Assembly (NCBI GenBank): GCA_020026435.1
Contig: JAHHQK010000032.1
Span: 1-27,470, forward strand
DNA length: 27,470 nt
Direction: 5' to 3'
Origin: Alistipes sp.
GTDB lineage: Bacteria; Bacteroidota; Bacteroidia; Bacteroidales; Rikenellaceae
Below, in pieces: positions 1 through 8,487 of this stretch (the stretch's first letter is position 1; every line of letters starts with the position of its first letter). The notes below the pieces were generated by a model. It searched no databases and was not told where the DNA came from. It saw nothing but the letters and a program-made list of their open reading frames with translations. Both the position numbers and the translations under genes were made by a program.

Positions 1-17
1 AAGACCCGGAAAGACAG

Positions 18-56
18 AAGCCTTGTAAACGAGAGTTTACGAGGCTTTTTGTTTTT
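18..56 (+). terminator. Intrinsic terminator of a gene left of the window
   Basis: A 13-bp stem (18-30 with 35-47, one pair a U-G wobble in the plus-strand RNA) closes a GAGA loop and runs into a T-rich tail up to 56. It probably ends a plus-strand gene lying mostly outside the window. Confidence 0.8.
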
Positions 57-103
57 GAATCGTCCGCCTGAGAAAGCAAAATACAACCGGTTTCGGGGGG
101 GGG

Positions 104-515
104 CCAAATCGGTGGACTTTTTCCGTGAGTCGGACCGTTCAGCGAGCATGTTAAGACCCTTGATGTGGAATTTATTGATCGCCTTGCCGCTGTATTTGAT
201 CTCGCCCGACTTCGCCACTTCGATACCCGGCATCTTCCGCAGTGCGTCGTTGATAGAGTGGTCCGCAACGTCGGCATATTTGGCCTCCGTGTAGGTCAGC
301 GTATCGCTCCGGCGGACTACAGCCGGGGCCTCGATCCGCACCTTGCGGATCTTTAGATCGCCTGTTTCGATAGCAAGGTCCAGGCGCTGTGTCTGCGGCT
401 TGATGTTGAAACCCGTGACGGTAACCACTACCGTATGGGCTTCGCTCCGGTATTCGAGGCGGGAGGCTCTCCGTCACCGTCCGTGATGGCGTAGACGTAC
501 ATCAACCGCCGGGAC
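104..515 (-). pseudogene. Remnant of carboxypeptidase-regulatory/TonB-plug outer membrane protein
   Basis: The minus strand encodes a fragment of the large Bacteroidales proteins that begin with a carboxypeptidase-regulatory-like beta-sandwich and continue into a TonB-receptor-like plug. From about 460 down to 104 one frame reads through without stop and contains TVVVTVTGF, then RSDTLTYTEAKYADVADHS, then DALRKMPGIEVAKSGEIKY and INKFHIKGLNML, the usual order at the end of the regulatory domain and start of the plug. The matching N-terminal part (MYVYAITDGDGE) lies in a different frame, so there is a frameshift near 470. The beta-barrel is absent: the recognisable sequence stops at the G-run at 95-103. 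Only about 130 residues of a family normally many hundreds long remain, so I call it a pseudogene. It follows a GLPGLI remnant, and these two families are often neighbours. Confidence 0.7.
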
Positions 516-519
516 CTAT

Positions 520-1088
520 CCTGCAGCATCACGTTCAGGCACCTGGGAATGATCCAGAAGTAGCCCAGATCCTGCCCATTCACAATAACACGAAGCGACC
601 CGCCTTGCAGGGTAAGCATCTCCATGGGATATTCATGCACCCTACGATAAAAAACAACCATTGTTTGCGCGACACGGTGCGGGCTGGAATCTCATAATAT
701 ATCATCGGGGGCATCGGAGCTTCGATGCCCGTGCAGTTCCATTTGTAATGGCTTTGAACATCGATCGCCTGCAGGATCAAGCCGGGAAGCCCTCCGAATT
801 TCCAGACTCCTGCCGACACCGAAATCTCCAGGGTGTATCAAACCTGCCACTTCCGGCCCCGGAAGGAGGTCTCCGCCAAATGGCACATATGGCCGCAAAC
901 AACCATGGTGTCGGTTCTTCATACTCGACCGATTCATGGAAGGCCTCAATGCTGTGAAAACGCTCGGTGAGCAGACCGCGTTGGCTATCTATGCAAATCT
1001 CACCATTGATATTTTCATCCTCCTTTCCACGGTCCATAGAGGTATAGCCTGCGGTCGAACCCAAAGTCTTCGGAAAGTTGTTGCTCAA
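520..1088 (-). pseudogene. GLPGLI-family protein, degenerate
   Basis: The diagnostic core of the GLPGLI family is readable on the minus strand: ISVSAGVWKFGGLPGLILQA followed by HYKWNCTGIEAP, at about 690-830. The upstream part (ERFHSIEAFHESVEYEEPTP) is in another frame. Between them, FRGRKWQV is followed by an in-frame TGA at about 838-840 where the family normally has a tryptophan-containing stretch. Downstream, the reading changes frame again at a run of T around 650, continuing as FYRRVHEYPMEMLTLQ and VNGQDLG. At least two frameshifts and one stop make it a pseudogene. GLPGLI proteins are exported proteins of unknown biochemical function. The family assignment is firm from the motif; the exact ends are approximate. 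Confidence 0.75.
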
Positions 1089-1129
1089 GTAATAATTTTA
1101 TACCATGCATACTATAAAGAATTTATGAA

Positions 1130-1151
1130 TGCAGGAAGAAACCTTCCTGCA
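1130..1151 (-). terminator. 9-bp perfect hairpin after the small lipoprotein remnant
   Basis: TGCAGGAAG (1130-1138) and CTTCCTGCA (1143-1151) form a perfect stem with a 4-nt loop, just after the minus-strand stop at 1160-1162. There is no strong T tract, so it is only a terminator-like structure. Confidence 0.4.
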
Positions 1152-1159
1152 TCCGAAAA

Positions 1160-1425
1160 TTACGAACACCAGATGTCTCCCTCACAGTTGAGATCCTTAT
1201 CGACAAGTGCGAGTTCCGCTACTGCATGATCGGAAGAGTTGGCGATAACAGGCCCGAAAAGGATTTCCACATGGATAGAGCCTGCTCTGGACGCTCAGGC
1301 ATCGGCACGGCTGCCGCATCCAGCCTGTCCGACTGATTCCGGATTTGCCCACAAGAGATACTTCCCAACAAAACGCCGATCAATAGCACGTAATACTTTA
1401 TGGCCCCATCTCGATGATGCCTCAA
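1160..1425 (-). pseudogene. Small lipoprotein-like gene, frameshifted
   Basis: The minus strand reads a lipoprotein-type signal, KYYVLLIGVLLGSISCGQ, then about 35 residues before the frame is lost near 1270. A second frame continues plausibly as VEILFGPVIANSSDHAV and ends NCEGDIWCS at a stop at 1160-1162. Joining the two gives a protein of about 80 residues with a Cys-containing C-terminus. There is no ATG: the codon before KYYV is ATA, and the longest frame would need a TTG. I do not recognise the family. The Cys-rich tail is loosely reminiscent of short NVEALA-type peptides of Bacteroidales, but this is weak. A single frameshift plus a missing start suggests decay. Confidence 0.35.
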
Positions 1426-1785
1426 ATAACGAATTGCCGGGCCGACAACGCATTTGTTGGCAACATCAGCGATATTTCTTATTTGCTGAAAAGGTCAAGA
1501 GAGTTTCGGCCGGCTCAATATACCGGTAAGGGAGGCCGAGTGTGCTTCGTCAAGCCGTAGTGAACGAGGATAATTCGGCTATCGTTATCAGCTACATGGC
1601 TTCTGTTCAGGGAAAAGCAGTCAGACGGCCACAACCTATTTTAAGTTGGAGCCTCCGGTTTTTTCGAATAAAGTTGGAGGCGACTAATCAGGTATTAGTA
1701 AAATTCCCGATTCTTTCAAATCGCTAATGGCGAGACAAATGTCCCGTTAATAAGTTCGATATGTATCCGTAAAGATAAATACCGC
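1426..1785. other. Intergenic stretch, no gene recognised
   Basis: Six-frame reading shows only short frames without family resemblance. The one structure I see is a pair of AAGTTGGAG copies at about 1643-1680 that bracket an inverted GCCTCC/GGAGGC. The stretch appears to be decayed spacer next to the pseudogenes. Confidence 0.5.
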
Positions 1786-1820
1786 AAAGTTCTGAAATCG
1801 CACGATTTCAGAACTTTTTT
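1786..1820 (+). terminator. Strong 15-bp hairpin with T tail
   Basis: Positions 1786-1800 pair perfectly with 1803-1817 around a 2-base loop, followed by a T run to 1820. It is oriented as a plus-strand terminator although no intact plus-strand gene precedes it, which fits decay of the region to its left. It may work in both directions. Confidence 0.7.
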
Positions 1821-1852
1821 ATTCTCTATCCCAAAGAAAGGATCCGAAATCT

Positions 1853-1893
1853 TGAAACAAAAGAGTGTCACAGGTTTCCCTGCGACACTCTTT
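1853..1893 (-). terminator. Terminator of the SusC/SusD operon
   Basis: A 15-bp stem (1860-1874 with 1879-1893; the single mismatch is a G-U wobble in the minus-strand RNA) closes a GAAA loop and runs into a T-rich tail on the minus strand. It lies about 20 bases beyond the stop of the last operon gene. Confidence 0.8.
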
Positions 1894-1914
1894 ATTGAAA
1901 ACAGATCGAGGCAA

Positions 1915-2745
1915 TTACCACATCACGCTGATTTCGTATGAGTTGATACCATTGGCCAGGGCCTCCGTCTCTACGCTTTTGAAGGCCCAGAAGTGCTGTT
2001 CGGCCAGCATGAAGATGGAATACTCCGCACCTTCGGCCACCTTTGACACGACAAATGAAGGATCCGCCTCGGCAACTTTCGCCGTTAGTGCATCCACCAA
2101 TGAATTTTTTACAGTACCGATGACCAGCATGTTCATACCCCCACTGCGCTTCAGGGAGTTCATGACTCCCTCACTGCCGCCAAAGGCGTCAATCTGATCC
2201 TGAGCATCGAAACGAACCGTGCGGAAGTTGATATTGAATGAAACGGGAACCTTGGTCAACCCTTCGCCCGTGGCATCGGAGCGGAAGCCCTCCATCTCGG
2301 GAGACAGGCTGGTGACATAGCAATTCTTGCCGCAGGGAACTCCCAAAATGGAGTGTGCAGGTTGATTGAAGAACATACAACTGCCTTGGACGTCGTTTGT
2401 CGAACTCACCGAGTTCAGCGCAAAACCCATCATGCGCAGACCCTCGGAAGCTATCTTGGACACATTCACCACTCCGCTGCGATCCGAGCGGTCAAGGATC
2501 GTAAGCCACGACTTGCCCTTCAAGGTCTTAAGCGCATAGTCCTTGACAGCCGTAAAGTCGGCATCGGAAGAGAACAGGGGCTTGTTTTCCAAGCGGGACA
2601 CGAATTGAATGGTGGCACTGAATTTTTCGGAAGGCCAGGCATTCTGCGATTCAAAAGAGTATTTATCATCGTCAGAGCAGCATACCAATGTCGGAATGAC
2701 AAACAGTAACGATAACGACAAGAAATATTTTTTATACAATTTCAT
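1915..2745 (-). CDS. Exported lipoprotein of unknown function, last gene of SusCD operon
   Basis: A 276-residue protein with a basic N-terminus, a hydrophobic stretch (about 7-22) and a Cys followed by SDDD at 23-27. This is the usual Bacteroidetes lipoprotein export pattern and predicts an outer-membrane, possibly surface-exposed protein, though the residue before the Cys is itself a Cys, which is unusual. No catalytic motif or known fold is recognisable. The middle contains a Cys-bearing segment (SILGVPCGKNCYVTSLSPEM) with two Cys four apart, and the C-terminal half looks like alternating alpha/beta structure. It starts 28 bases after the EEP gene and shares the operon terminator, so it is co-expressed with SusC/SusD. 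By position it could be a surface glycan-binding or accessory lipoprotein, but it lacks the Ig-like look of SusE/SusF. Reality of the gene is secure; function is unknown. Confidence 0.85.
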   Translation of the reverse strand: MKLYKKYFLSLSLLFVIPTLVCCSDDDKYSFESQNAWPSEKFSATIQFVSRLENKPLFSSDADFTAVKDYALKTLKGKSWLTILDRSDRSGVVNVSKIASEGLRMMGFALNSVSSTNDVQGSCMFFNQPAHSILGVPCGKNCYVTSLSPEMEGFRSDATGEGLTKVPVSFNINFRTVRFDAQDQIDAFGGSEGVMNSLKRSGGMNMLVIGTVKNSLVDALTAKVAEADPSFVVSKVAEGAEYSIFMLAEQHFWAFKSVETEALANGINSYEISVMW

Positions 2746-2773
2746 TTTTCTCCTTCTTTAAAAGTCCGATAAC

Positions 2774-3604
2774 TTATTTAATCTCCAACGTGGCGTAAAC
2801 CGCATTGTGGTCCGAAAGGTTGCCACTGAACATGGTTCCCGAATCGGTAACCGTCCATGTATTCTTCGGGAAGGTCAGAATGTAATCCAGCCAGTTGTCT
2901 GCCGCCATGTCGCAGAGTTGGGGAATCTGCTCCAACTCGCTCAGGCTGCTGACGTTCAGGTCTCCCATCATCACTGTGGGATAAACCGGCTTATTTAGGC
3001 TGAGAAACTCGATAGACTCAGGTTCCTGATACTTGACCTTGGCATAGGTATCCATGTGGTCGAAGTGGGTACCCACGATGCGGATGATTCTTGTCGAGTT
3101 ATTTTGGGTCGGAACCAGAATGTCGGCATAGCCGATGCTGCGCTGGTCGGAACCGAACTCATAAAGCTCACTGCCGCTGTTGTGGTCGTAGTAGCCTTTG
3201 CCTTTATAGTTCTTGTAGGTGAACTTCTTCGATGCCGTGCTGACAAAAGGATATTTCGACAGGATGACATTGCCGTAGAAGCCAACCTCCTTGGGATAGG
3301 ATTCGATGAAGTAGGCGTACATGTTCAGAGATGCAGCCAATTCAGCCATCTTCTCCTTGCCCATGCGGCCCGTCATCGTCTCAAACTCGTTCAACACCAT
3401 GACATCCGGATCAATATCCTGAATAAATTTGACAAAGGGGGCGACGGGGAAGCCATTGCGCTCTCCGCTCTTATCTTCCTGCTCGAACGAAAGAACATTC
3501 CAGGAAGCCACTTTCAAACGTACTGCCTGAGCCTTGACACTCGTTGCCGAAACCAGCAGGAGACAGAAGGCTGACACTCCCAATATATATTTTACAAGTT
3601 TCAT
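2774..3604 (-). CDS. Exported endonuclease/exonuclease/phosphatase (EEP) family hydrolase
   Basis: A 276-residue protein with a cleavable signal peptide ending ATSVKAQA near residue 27, so it acts in the periplasm or outside. The EEP metal-dependent phosphoesterase fold is visible through its motifs in order: SWN (Asn36), LNEFE (Glu73), YGNVILS (110-116), GTHFDH (His180, Asp182, His183), GDLN (Asp215, Asn217), LDYIL (Asp240) and SDHNAV (Asp265, His266). All expected catalytic and Mg-binding positions are present, so it should be active. The fold serves nucleases, sphingomyelinases, inositol-phosphate phosphatases and sugar-phosphate phosphatases, and the sequence alone does not decide between them. 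It sits 29 bases after SusD and 28 before an unknown lipoprotein. A different EEP subfamily member lies at 15474 in the mannosidase operon. Confidence 0.9.
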   Translation of the reverse strand: MKLVKYILGVSAFCLLLVSATSVKAQAVRLKVASWNVLSFEQEDKSGERNGFPVAPFVKFIQDIDPDVMVLNEFETMTGRMGKEKMAELAASLNMYAYFIESYPKEVGFYGNVILSKYPFVSTASKKFTYKNYKGKGYYDHNSGSELYEFGSDQRSIGYADILVPTQNNSTRIIRIVGTHFDHMDTYAKVKYQEPESIEFLSLNKPVYPTVMMGDLNVSSLSELEQIPQLCDMAADNWLDYILTFPKNTWTVTDSGTMFSGNLSDHNAVYATLEIK

Positions 3605-3633
3605 ATTCTACTTTTATTTTAGGTTCCTAACTA

Positions 3634-5283
3634 TTAATAGCCCTTGTTCTGTTGCAAGTAAACAGTGCCTTCAAATGCCTGTATGGGAATGGGGAATACT
3701 TGATTGATCTGGGGATCGAAGTGACGGCCGGAGTCATAGTTTTCAGGACCGTCGATGACCACCTGCTCGGTAGCATAATCCCAGTGCGACTTGATGCGGC
3801 GGGTCGGCTGTGCATAGACTTCCTTGGCATCGCCCCAGCGCACCAAATCGAGATGGCGCGAAGGCATAAACTCAAATGCCAACTCGCAGCGGCGCTGGTT
3901 CTTCAGCTCGGTCTTGGTGGCACTGCTGTTCTCCGGGAGACGTGCTCTGCGACGGATGCGGTTCAGCAGCTGCTTGGCTTCATCGTTGCCCTCGCCCTTC
4001 ATCCAGATCAGCGCCTCGGCCTTCATCAGCAGAATATCGGCGAAACGGATCAGGCAGGTTCCCAGCGTATTCGAAGCATTGTTTCCGTTGGAGCTGACTT
4101 CCTTACCCTTACAGTCGGCTTTCTCCCAGGGTGACATGAACTTGCAGAAAGTCATACCCGTATCCGAAGCGATGTCACAAACCTTCTGGTAGGAACCTCC
4201 CCTCTCATTCAGCAGGGTGCTGTTACCGCCGTAGCAGATGTCACTGCCGACGAACTGGATGTGCTGACCAGGATAGAGGATGGTCGCGTCACGACGAATG
4301 TCCCCCTTTTCGTAAGCCTCCCACAATCCGAGTGTGGGTTGGAAGTAACCCCAGTGGTTGTAGAGACCCCAACCGCCGTTCTGGAAAGACATGCCATGGA
4401 ATTTGGGACCATCGATAGGGCTGCCCAGCAGAGAGAACAGGTATTCGCAACCGAAATTCTGCTCTCTGCGCCACAGGTTGTGGAAAGCATTCTTGGTATT
4501 GTCGTCGAACAAGTCTCGCTTATCGGGGCCCGAAAGCTCCATTACCTTATTACACATCTCGATGACGGTGTTGTAGTAGTTCTTGTCGAACTGTGCGGCA
4601 TAGAGAGCGGCACGTGCGGCGAATGCCCAAGCGGCAGCCTTGTGCGGCAGACCATAGTTGTTCTTTTCGATCTGCGAGAACAGCGGCAGTTTCTCGGCAG
4701 CCGTTTTGAAATCGGCGATAATCTGATCGTAGTTGTGCAGAACGCTCGCCGGGCGCGGAGCATCCATCTGTGCGGGTTCGGTTGTATCCAGAATGATGGG
4801 GATACCGCCGTTAAAACCGTTGTCACCATAGTAAGGAGCAATCCAAAGCATGGCCAGGCCGCGGAAGAAATAGGCCGTACCTACAGCTCTTTGCGCGTAC
4901 GCGGGGGCGAGGTTCAGAGTCGGAACCAGTTTGATGATGTTGTTGGCCTTGGCATTCACCTGATACATCGCACCCCAGGTGTCTTTCACATCAGAACCGT
5001 TCGACGGCGACATCTTGAAGTTGCGAATCTGGTCGGCCTCCGGCTCGTTGCGGCCCACGGTGATGTTATCGCTGCAGCACTCAAACCACATGACTCCCCG
5101 GCCCGTAACACCCTCCGAATCGTTGGATGTAAAGGAGTACAATGCTGTAATCGCCTTGTCTATGTCCTCCTGGGTTTCCCACTCCGTTGACGCTCCATAT
5201 TTGGTTGTCTCCAGAAAATTCTCGCAACCCGAGAAAGTCACTCCCAGGAAGCAAAGCGCTGAAAACATCAATATCCTTTTCAT
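3634..5283 (-). CDS. susD: SusD/RagB-family outer membrane nutrient-binding lipoprotein
   Basis: A 549-residue lipoprotein (lipobox around FSGC, Cys20) that caps the SusC channel on the cell surface and binds the ligand. The N-terminal NFLETTKYGASTEWETQEDI region and the early helical repeats are typical. The C-terminal RagB/SusD domain ends in the family signature: FDPQINQVFPIPIQAF and then QQNKGY. Length is normal for the family (about 500-600). It starts 18 bases after the SusC stop, confirming one transcription unit. The ligand cannot be read from the sequence. The operon carries a phosphoesterase rather than glycosidases, so a phosphorylated ligand is a reasonable guess. Confidence 0.95.
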   Translation of the reverse strand: MKRILMFSALCFLGVTFSGCENFLETTKYGASTEWETQEDIDKAITALYSFTSNDSEGVTGRGVMWFECCSDNITVGRNEPEADQIRNFKMSPSNGSDVKDTWGAMYQVNAKANNIIKLVPTLNLAPAYAQRAVGTAYFFRGLAMLWIAPYYGDNGFNGGIPIILDTTEPAQMDAPRPASVLHNYDQIIADFKTAAEKLPLFSQIEKNNYGLPHKAAAWAFAARAALYAAQFDKNYYNTVIEMCNKVMELSGPDKRDLFDDNTKNAFHNLWRREQNFGCEYLFSLLGSPIDGPKFHGMSFQNGGWGLYNHWGYFQPTLGLWEAYEKGDIRRDATILYPGQHIQFVGSDICYGGNSTLLNERGGSYQKVCDIASDTGMTFCKFMSPWEKADCKGKEVSSNGNNASNTLGTCLIRFADILLMKAEALIWMKGEGNDEAKQLLNRIRRRARLPENSSATKTELKNQRRCELAFEFMPSRHLDLVRWGDAKEVYAQPTRRIKSHWDYATEQVVIDGPENYDSGRHFDPQINQVFPIPIQAFEGTVYLQQNKGY

Positions 5284-5301
5284 AGTTGTATTCGATTAGA
5301 A

Positions 5302-8300
5302 TTAAAAGTTAAGATTTACACCGAAATTGAAGAAACGCGACAGGGGATATACACCGCGGTCGATACCGTAGTTGCCAACCTCGGGGTCGATGCCCGTGTA
5401 ATCCGTGAATGTGCAGACGTTTTCCACGCTGAAGTAAACACGAATCGAACCGTTCCTCATGCCAATGAAGTCAGTCGCAGTATGGGGCAGTGTGTAACCG
5501 ATGGTGATATTCTTCAGACGCAGGTAATCGCCATCCTCGAGGAAGTGATCCGAGAAACGGGTGTAGTTACCGTTCAAGTCGCTGGACTTGGTCAGACCCA
5601 GACGCGGGTGCTTGCTGCTTGTGGGGTTGAAGTCCCAAGTGTCCAGAACATCGGAAACCATGTTGCCGTAGTCGTTACGACCGTTCATGGTCATCTGCTT
5701 CAGACCGTTGTAGATTTTGTTGCCGGCAACGCCCTGGAACATGAAGCTGAAATCGAGACCCTTCCAGTTCAATGATCCTCCGAAGGAGTACGTGTATTTG
5801 GGAGTATAGGAACCTGCGAAGGCCTTGTCGTCGTCGTTAATCACTCCATCACGATTGACATCGACAAAAATCAGATCGCCGACTTTGGCATCGGGCTGCA
5901 GCAATTTAGCCTCACCGGTCTGCTCGTTTTTATAGATATACTTGTCAATCTCATCCTGCGAACGGAAGATGCCTGCCGTGCGATAGATCTTGAATGAATA
6001 CCAGGGTTGGCCGACGTCGGAATACAGCAGAGGCGAAGAGTTCAGGTTGGGATTCTTGTGCATTACGGAACCCAGACGCGATCCGTACTCTCGAACGTAG
6101 CCCTTGTTGTAGGACAACATACCCCAAACGTTGTAATTCAATTTATTGCGAGCAGCCGAATTCTTGTAATTGATCGAGAACTCCCAACCTTTGTTCAATA
6201 CGTTACCCATGTTACCCATAGGAGGCTCTGCAACGCCCAACTGCAGAGGAGTGGGAACGAAGTCAATCAAATCTTTGGTAACCTTGTAGTAGTAGTCCAC
6301 GCTGATGTCCAACTTCTTGCGGAACATCTGCAGATCCAGTCCGACACTGGTCTGCTCGGTCACCTCCCAACGTGCGTTCAGGTTGGGAATCGTCGAAAGG
6401 TAGGTGCCATAGCGGTCCTGATCCATATTTTCGCCAAAGATGCCGGGATACTCATACTGAAGCAAATCGACCTTGGCCACATTGTCGGGATACAAATCCA
6501 CGTTACCTATGCGACCCCAACCGGCACGAATCTTAATCAAATCGAAGACGTTGTTCAGCCCCGAATTCTGGAAGAATTTTTCGGAGGAGAGTTTCCATGA
6601 ACCCGAAACAGAGGGGAACCAGTCATAAGGTTTCGACTTGGGAAGTTTCGAGGATGCATCGCGACGGATACTGCCGACGAGGAAGTAACGATCGTCGAAC
6701 GAATAGCCTACACGTGCAAGGAACGAATACATCGAGTACTCCCGGATATACTCTTTGGGGGCAGGTGTCCACTGCTCGGCATTGGGCCAGGTAATCTGAT
6801 TACCCTCTTCCGAGGTGTAATTCTTGGAGTAGATGAAGCGGTCATGGTTCTTCTTGAAATCTGCGGTGAACCCAGCCATGGCGCTGATGTGGTGGCGGTT
6901 GAACACCTCAGCCCATGTGATGACAGTCTCCGACAACCAGTGGCGGTTGCGGTGGAAACTCTGGGCTCGTTCATTCTCACTGCGCTGAAGACCTTGCTCG
7001 GTCATCTTACGGCGGAACTCATCAGCTTCGGCATTATGGAGGTCTGCCGTGAAGTCGGACTTGATGGTCAAAGAGGTAATCGGCTTGATTTCAATAGAGG
7101 TTGTCGAGAAAATCTTGTTTTCGGGATACTTGCGGTGCATTCTCGAAAGGTCGGCAACCGGGTTGTAAAGTAAAGGAGTGCCCGATACGCCGGCCCACGA
7201 AGGAAGCGTACCCCCAAAGATGCGATTACCCTTTTCATCCAATACGTAGTTACCCTTCTCATCCATCTCATAGACAGGAGCGAAACGGGGATACCACATG
7301 GCGCCGATGATGGGGCCTTCGTGTGAGGTGTTGACGTTACCCTGACCGTTGGAAACCACGAACGAGGCTCGCTCGGAGAGTTTCAACCACTTGGTCAACT
7401 GGAATTCGGTGTTCAACTTCGCATTCAGACTCTCGCTGTAAGTATTTAGCAGTGTGCCTTCCTTCTTGTCATAACCGACAGAGAAATAGGATCTCAGTTT
7501 ATCGGTTCCGCCCGAGATGCTCAAAGCATAATGCTGCTTCAGACCTACTCTGAAAATCTCGTCCAACCAGTCGGTGCGGGTGATGTTGCCGAAGGGGAAC
7601 AACTCGGGATTTGCTGCCGAAGGCAACTGTGAACCGGGGTTGTTTTCCACCGCCTTAGCCCAAACCGTATTATACTGCTCGGCGGTCAGCATTTTGGGGA
7701 GGTTAGACACCTTGTCCAGCCCCCAGGATGCATTCACCGAAACATTGAGCTTACCCTTTCGGGCTTGTTTGGTGGTGATGAGGATAACACCACTCGATCC
7801 TACGGATGCACCATAGATGGCGGCCGAAGCGGCGTCCTTCAGAACAGTGATGGTTTCGACATCCTCCACCATGTAGGGGGCGTTGGGCACGCCGTCGACA
7901 ACCACCAGCACTCCGTCTCCGGATGTGGGATCATCGTCATTACCCTTCGATCCTCTACCACGGATGGAGAACGATGCGGGGCTCATGGGATCACCCACCT
8001 GCTGGATGGTCACACCAGGCATACGACCCTGGAGCAGGGATGCCAAGTCTGTCGAACGGCTTTTGGCGACCTCGTCCACCTTCACGGTGGTCACCGCCAT
8101 CGAGAGGTCCTCCTTGCGCGAAGATCCGTAACCGATAGCCACGACCGCACCGATCATCATGGAATCCTCCTCCATGGTCACATCAATCACACTGCGATTG
8201 TTCACGGGAATTGACTGCGTTTTGAAGCCGATGAACGAGAAGTTAAGAACGGCGTTGGCAGCTACCGTGATGGAGTAATTACCCTCGGCGTCAGTAGTGA

Positions 8301-8487
8301 CTCCGTTGGCAGTACCTTCTTCAACAACGGAAGCTCCGAGAACGGCATTGTTCGACGCATCTGTCAGACGACCGCTAATCGTGACTCGATTTTGAGCACT
8401 CACTGGAACAGCGAGTATGCAGAATAGCAAACTCACTAAAAGAAATCGGACTAAAGTCCGCCCCTTCTCAGAAAAAGTCAAATTCAT
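5302..8487 (-). CDS. susC: SusC/RagA-family TonB-linked outer membrane transporter
   Basis: A TonB-dependent importer of 1061 residues. I place the start at 8487 (MNLTFSEKGR), because a clear signal peptide follows (hydrophobic about 12-28, cleavage after PVSAQ). An upstream ATG at 8622 would add 45 residues before the signal. Domains in order: carboxypeptidase-regulatory-like domain (about 35-105), TonB-box-like VVAIGYGSSRKEDL (115-128), plug with SIRGRGS and VLKDAASAAIYGASVGSSGV (about 140-240), then a 22-strand barrel ending FFNFGVNLNF with terminal Phe. There is no STN domain, so no direct anti-sigma signalling is expected. It leads an operon with SusD, an EEP hydrolase and a lipoprotein. 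I see no canonical TAnnTTTG promoter directly upstream. Confidence 0.95.
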   Translation of the reverse strand: MNLTFSEKGRTLVRFLLVSLLFCILAVPVSAQNRVTISGRLTDASNNAVLGASVVEEGTANGVTTDAEGNYSITVAANAVLNFSFIGFKTQSIPVNNRSVIDVTMEEDSMMIGAVVAIGYGSSRKEDLSMAVTTVKVDEVAKSRSTDLASLLQGRMPGVTIQQVGDPMSPASFSIRGRGSKGNDDDPTSGDGVLVVVDGVPNAPYMVEDVETITVLKDAASAAIYGASVGSSGVILITTKQARKGKLNVSVNASWGLDKVSNLPKMLTAEQYNTVWAKAVENNPGSQLPSAANPELFPFGNITRTDWLDEIFRVGLKQHYALSISGGTDKLRSYFSVGYDKKEGTLLNTYSESLNAKLNTEFQLTKWLKLSERASFVVSNGQGNVNTSHEGPIIGAMWYPRFAPVYEMDEKGNYVLDEKGNRIFGGTLPSWAGVSGTPLLYNPVADLSRMHRKYPENKIFSTTSIEIKPITSLTIKSDFTADLHNAEADEFRRKMTEQGLQRSENERAQSFHRNRHWLSETVITWAEVFNRHHISAMAGFTADFKKNHDRFIYSKNYTSEEGNQITWPNAEQWTPAPKEYIREYSMYSFLARVGYSFDDRYFLVGSIRRDASSKLPKSKPYDWFPSVSGSWKLSSEKFFQNSGLNNVFDLIKIRAGWGRIGNVDLYPDNVAKVDLLQYEYPGIFGENMDQDRYGTYLSTIPNLNARWEVTEQTSVGLDLQMFRKKLDISVDYYYKVTKDLIDFVPTPLQLGVAEPPMGNMGNVLNKGWEFSINYKNSAARNKLNYNVWGMLSYNKGYVREYGSRLGSVMHKNPNLNSSPLLYSDVGQPWYSFKIYRTAGIFRSQDEIDKYIYKNEQTGEAKLLQPDAKVGDLIFVDVNRDGVINDDDKAFAGSYTPKYTYSFGGSLNWKGLDFSFMFQGVAGNKIYNGLKQMTMNGRNDYGNMVSDVLDTWDFNPTSSKHPRLGLTKSSDLNGNYTRFSDHFLEDGDYLRLKNITIGYTLPHTATDFIGMRNGSIRVYFSVENVCTFTDYTGIDPEVGNYGIDRGVYPLSRFFNFGVNLNF

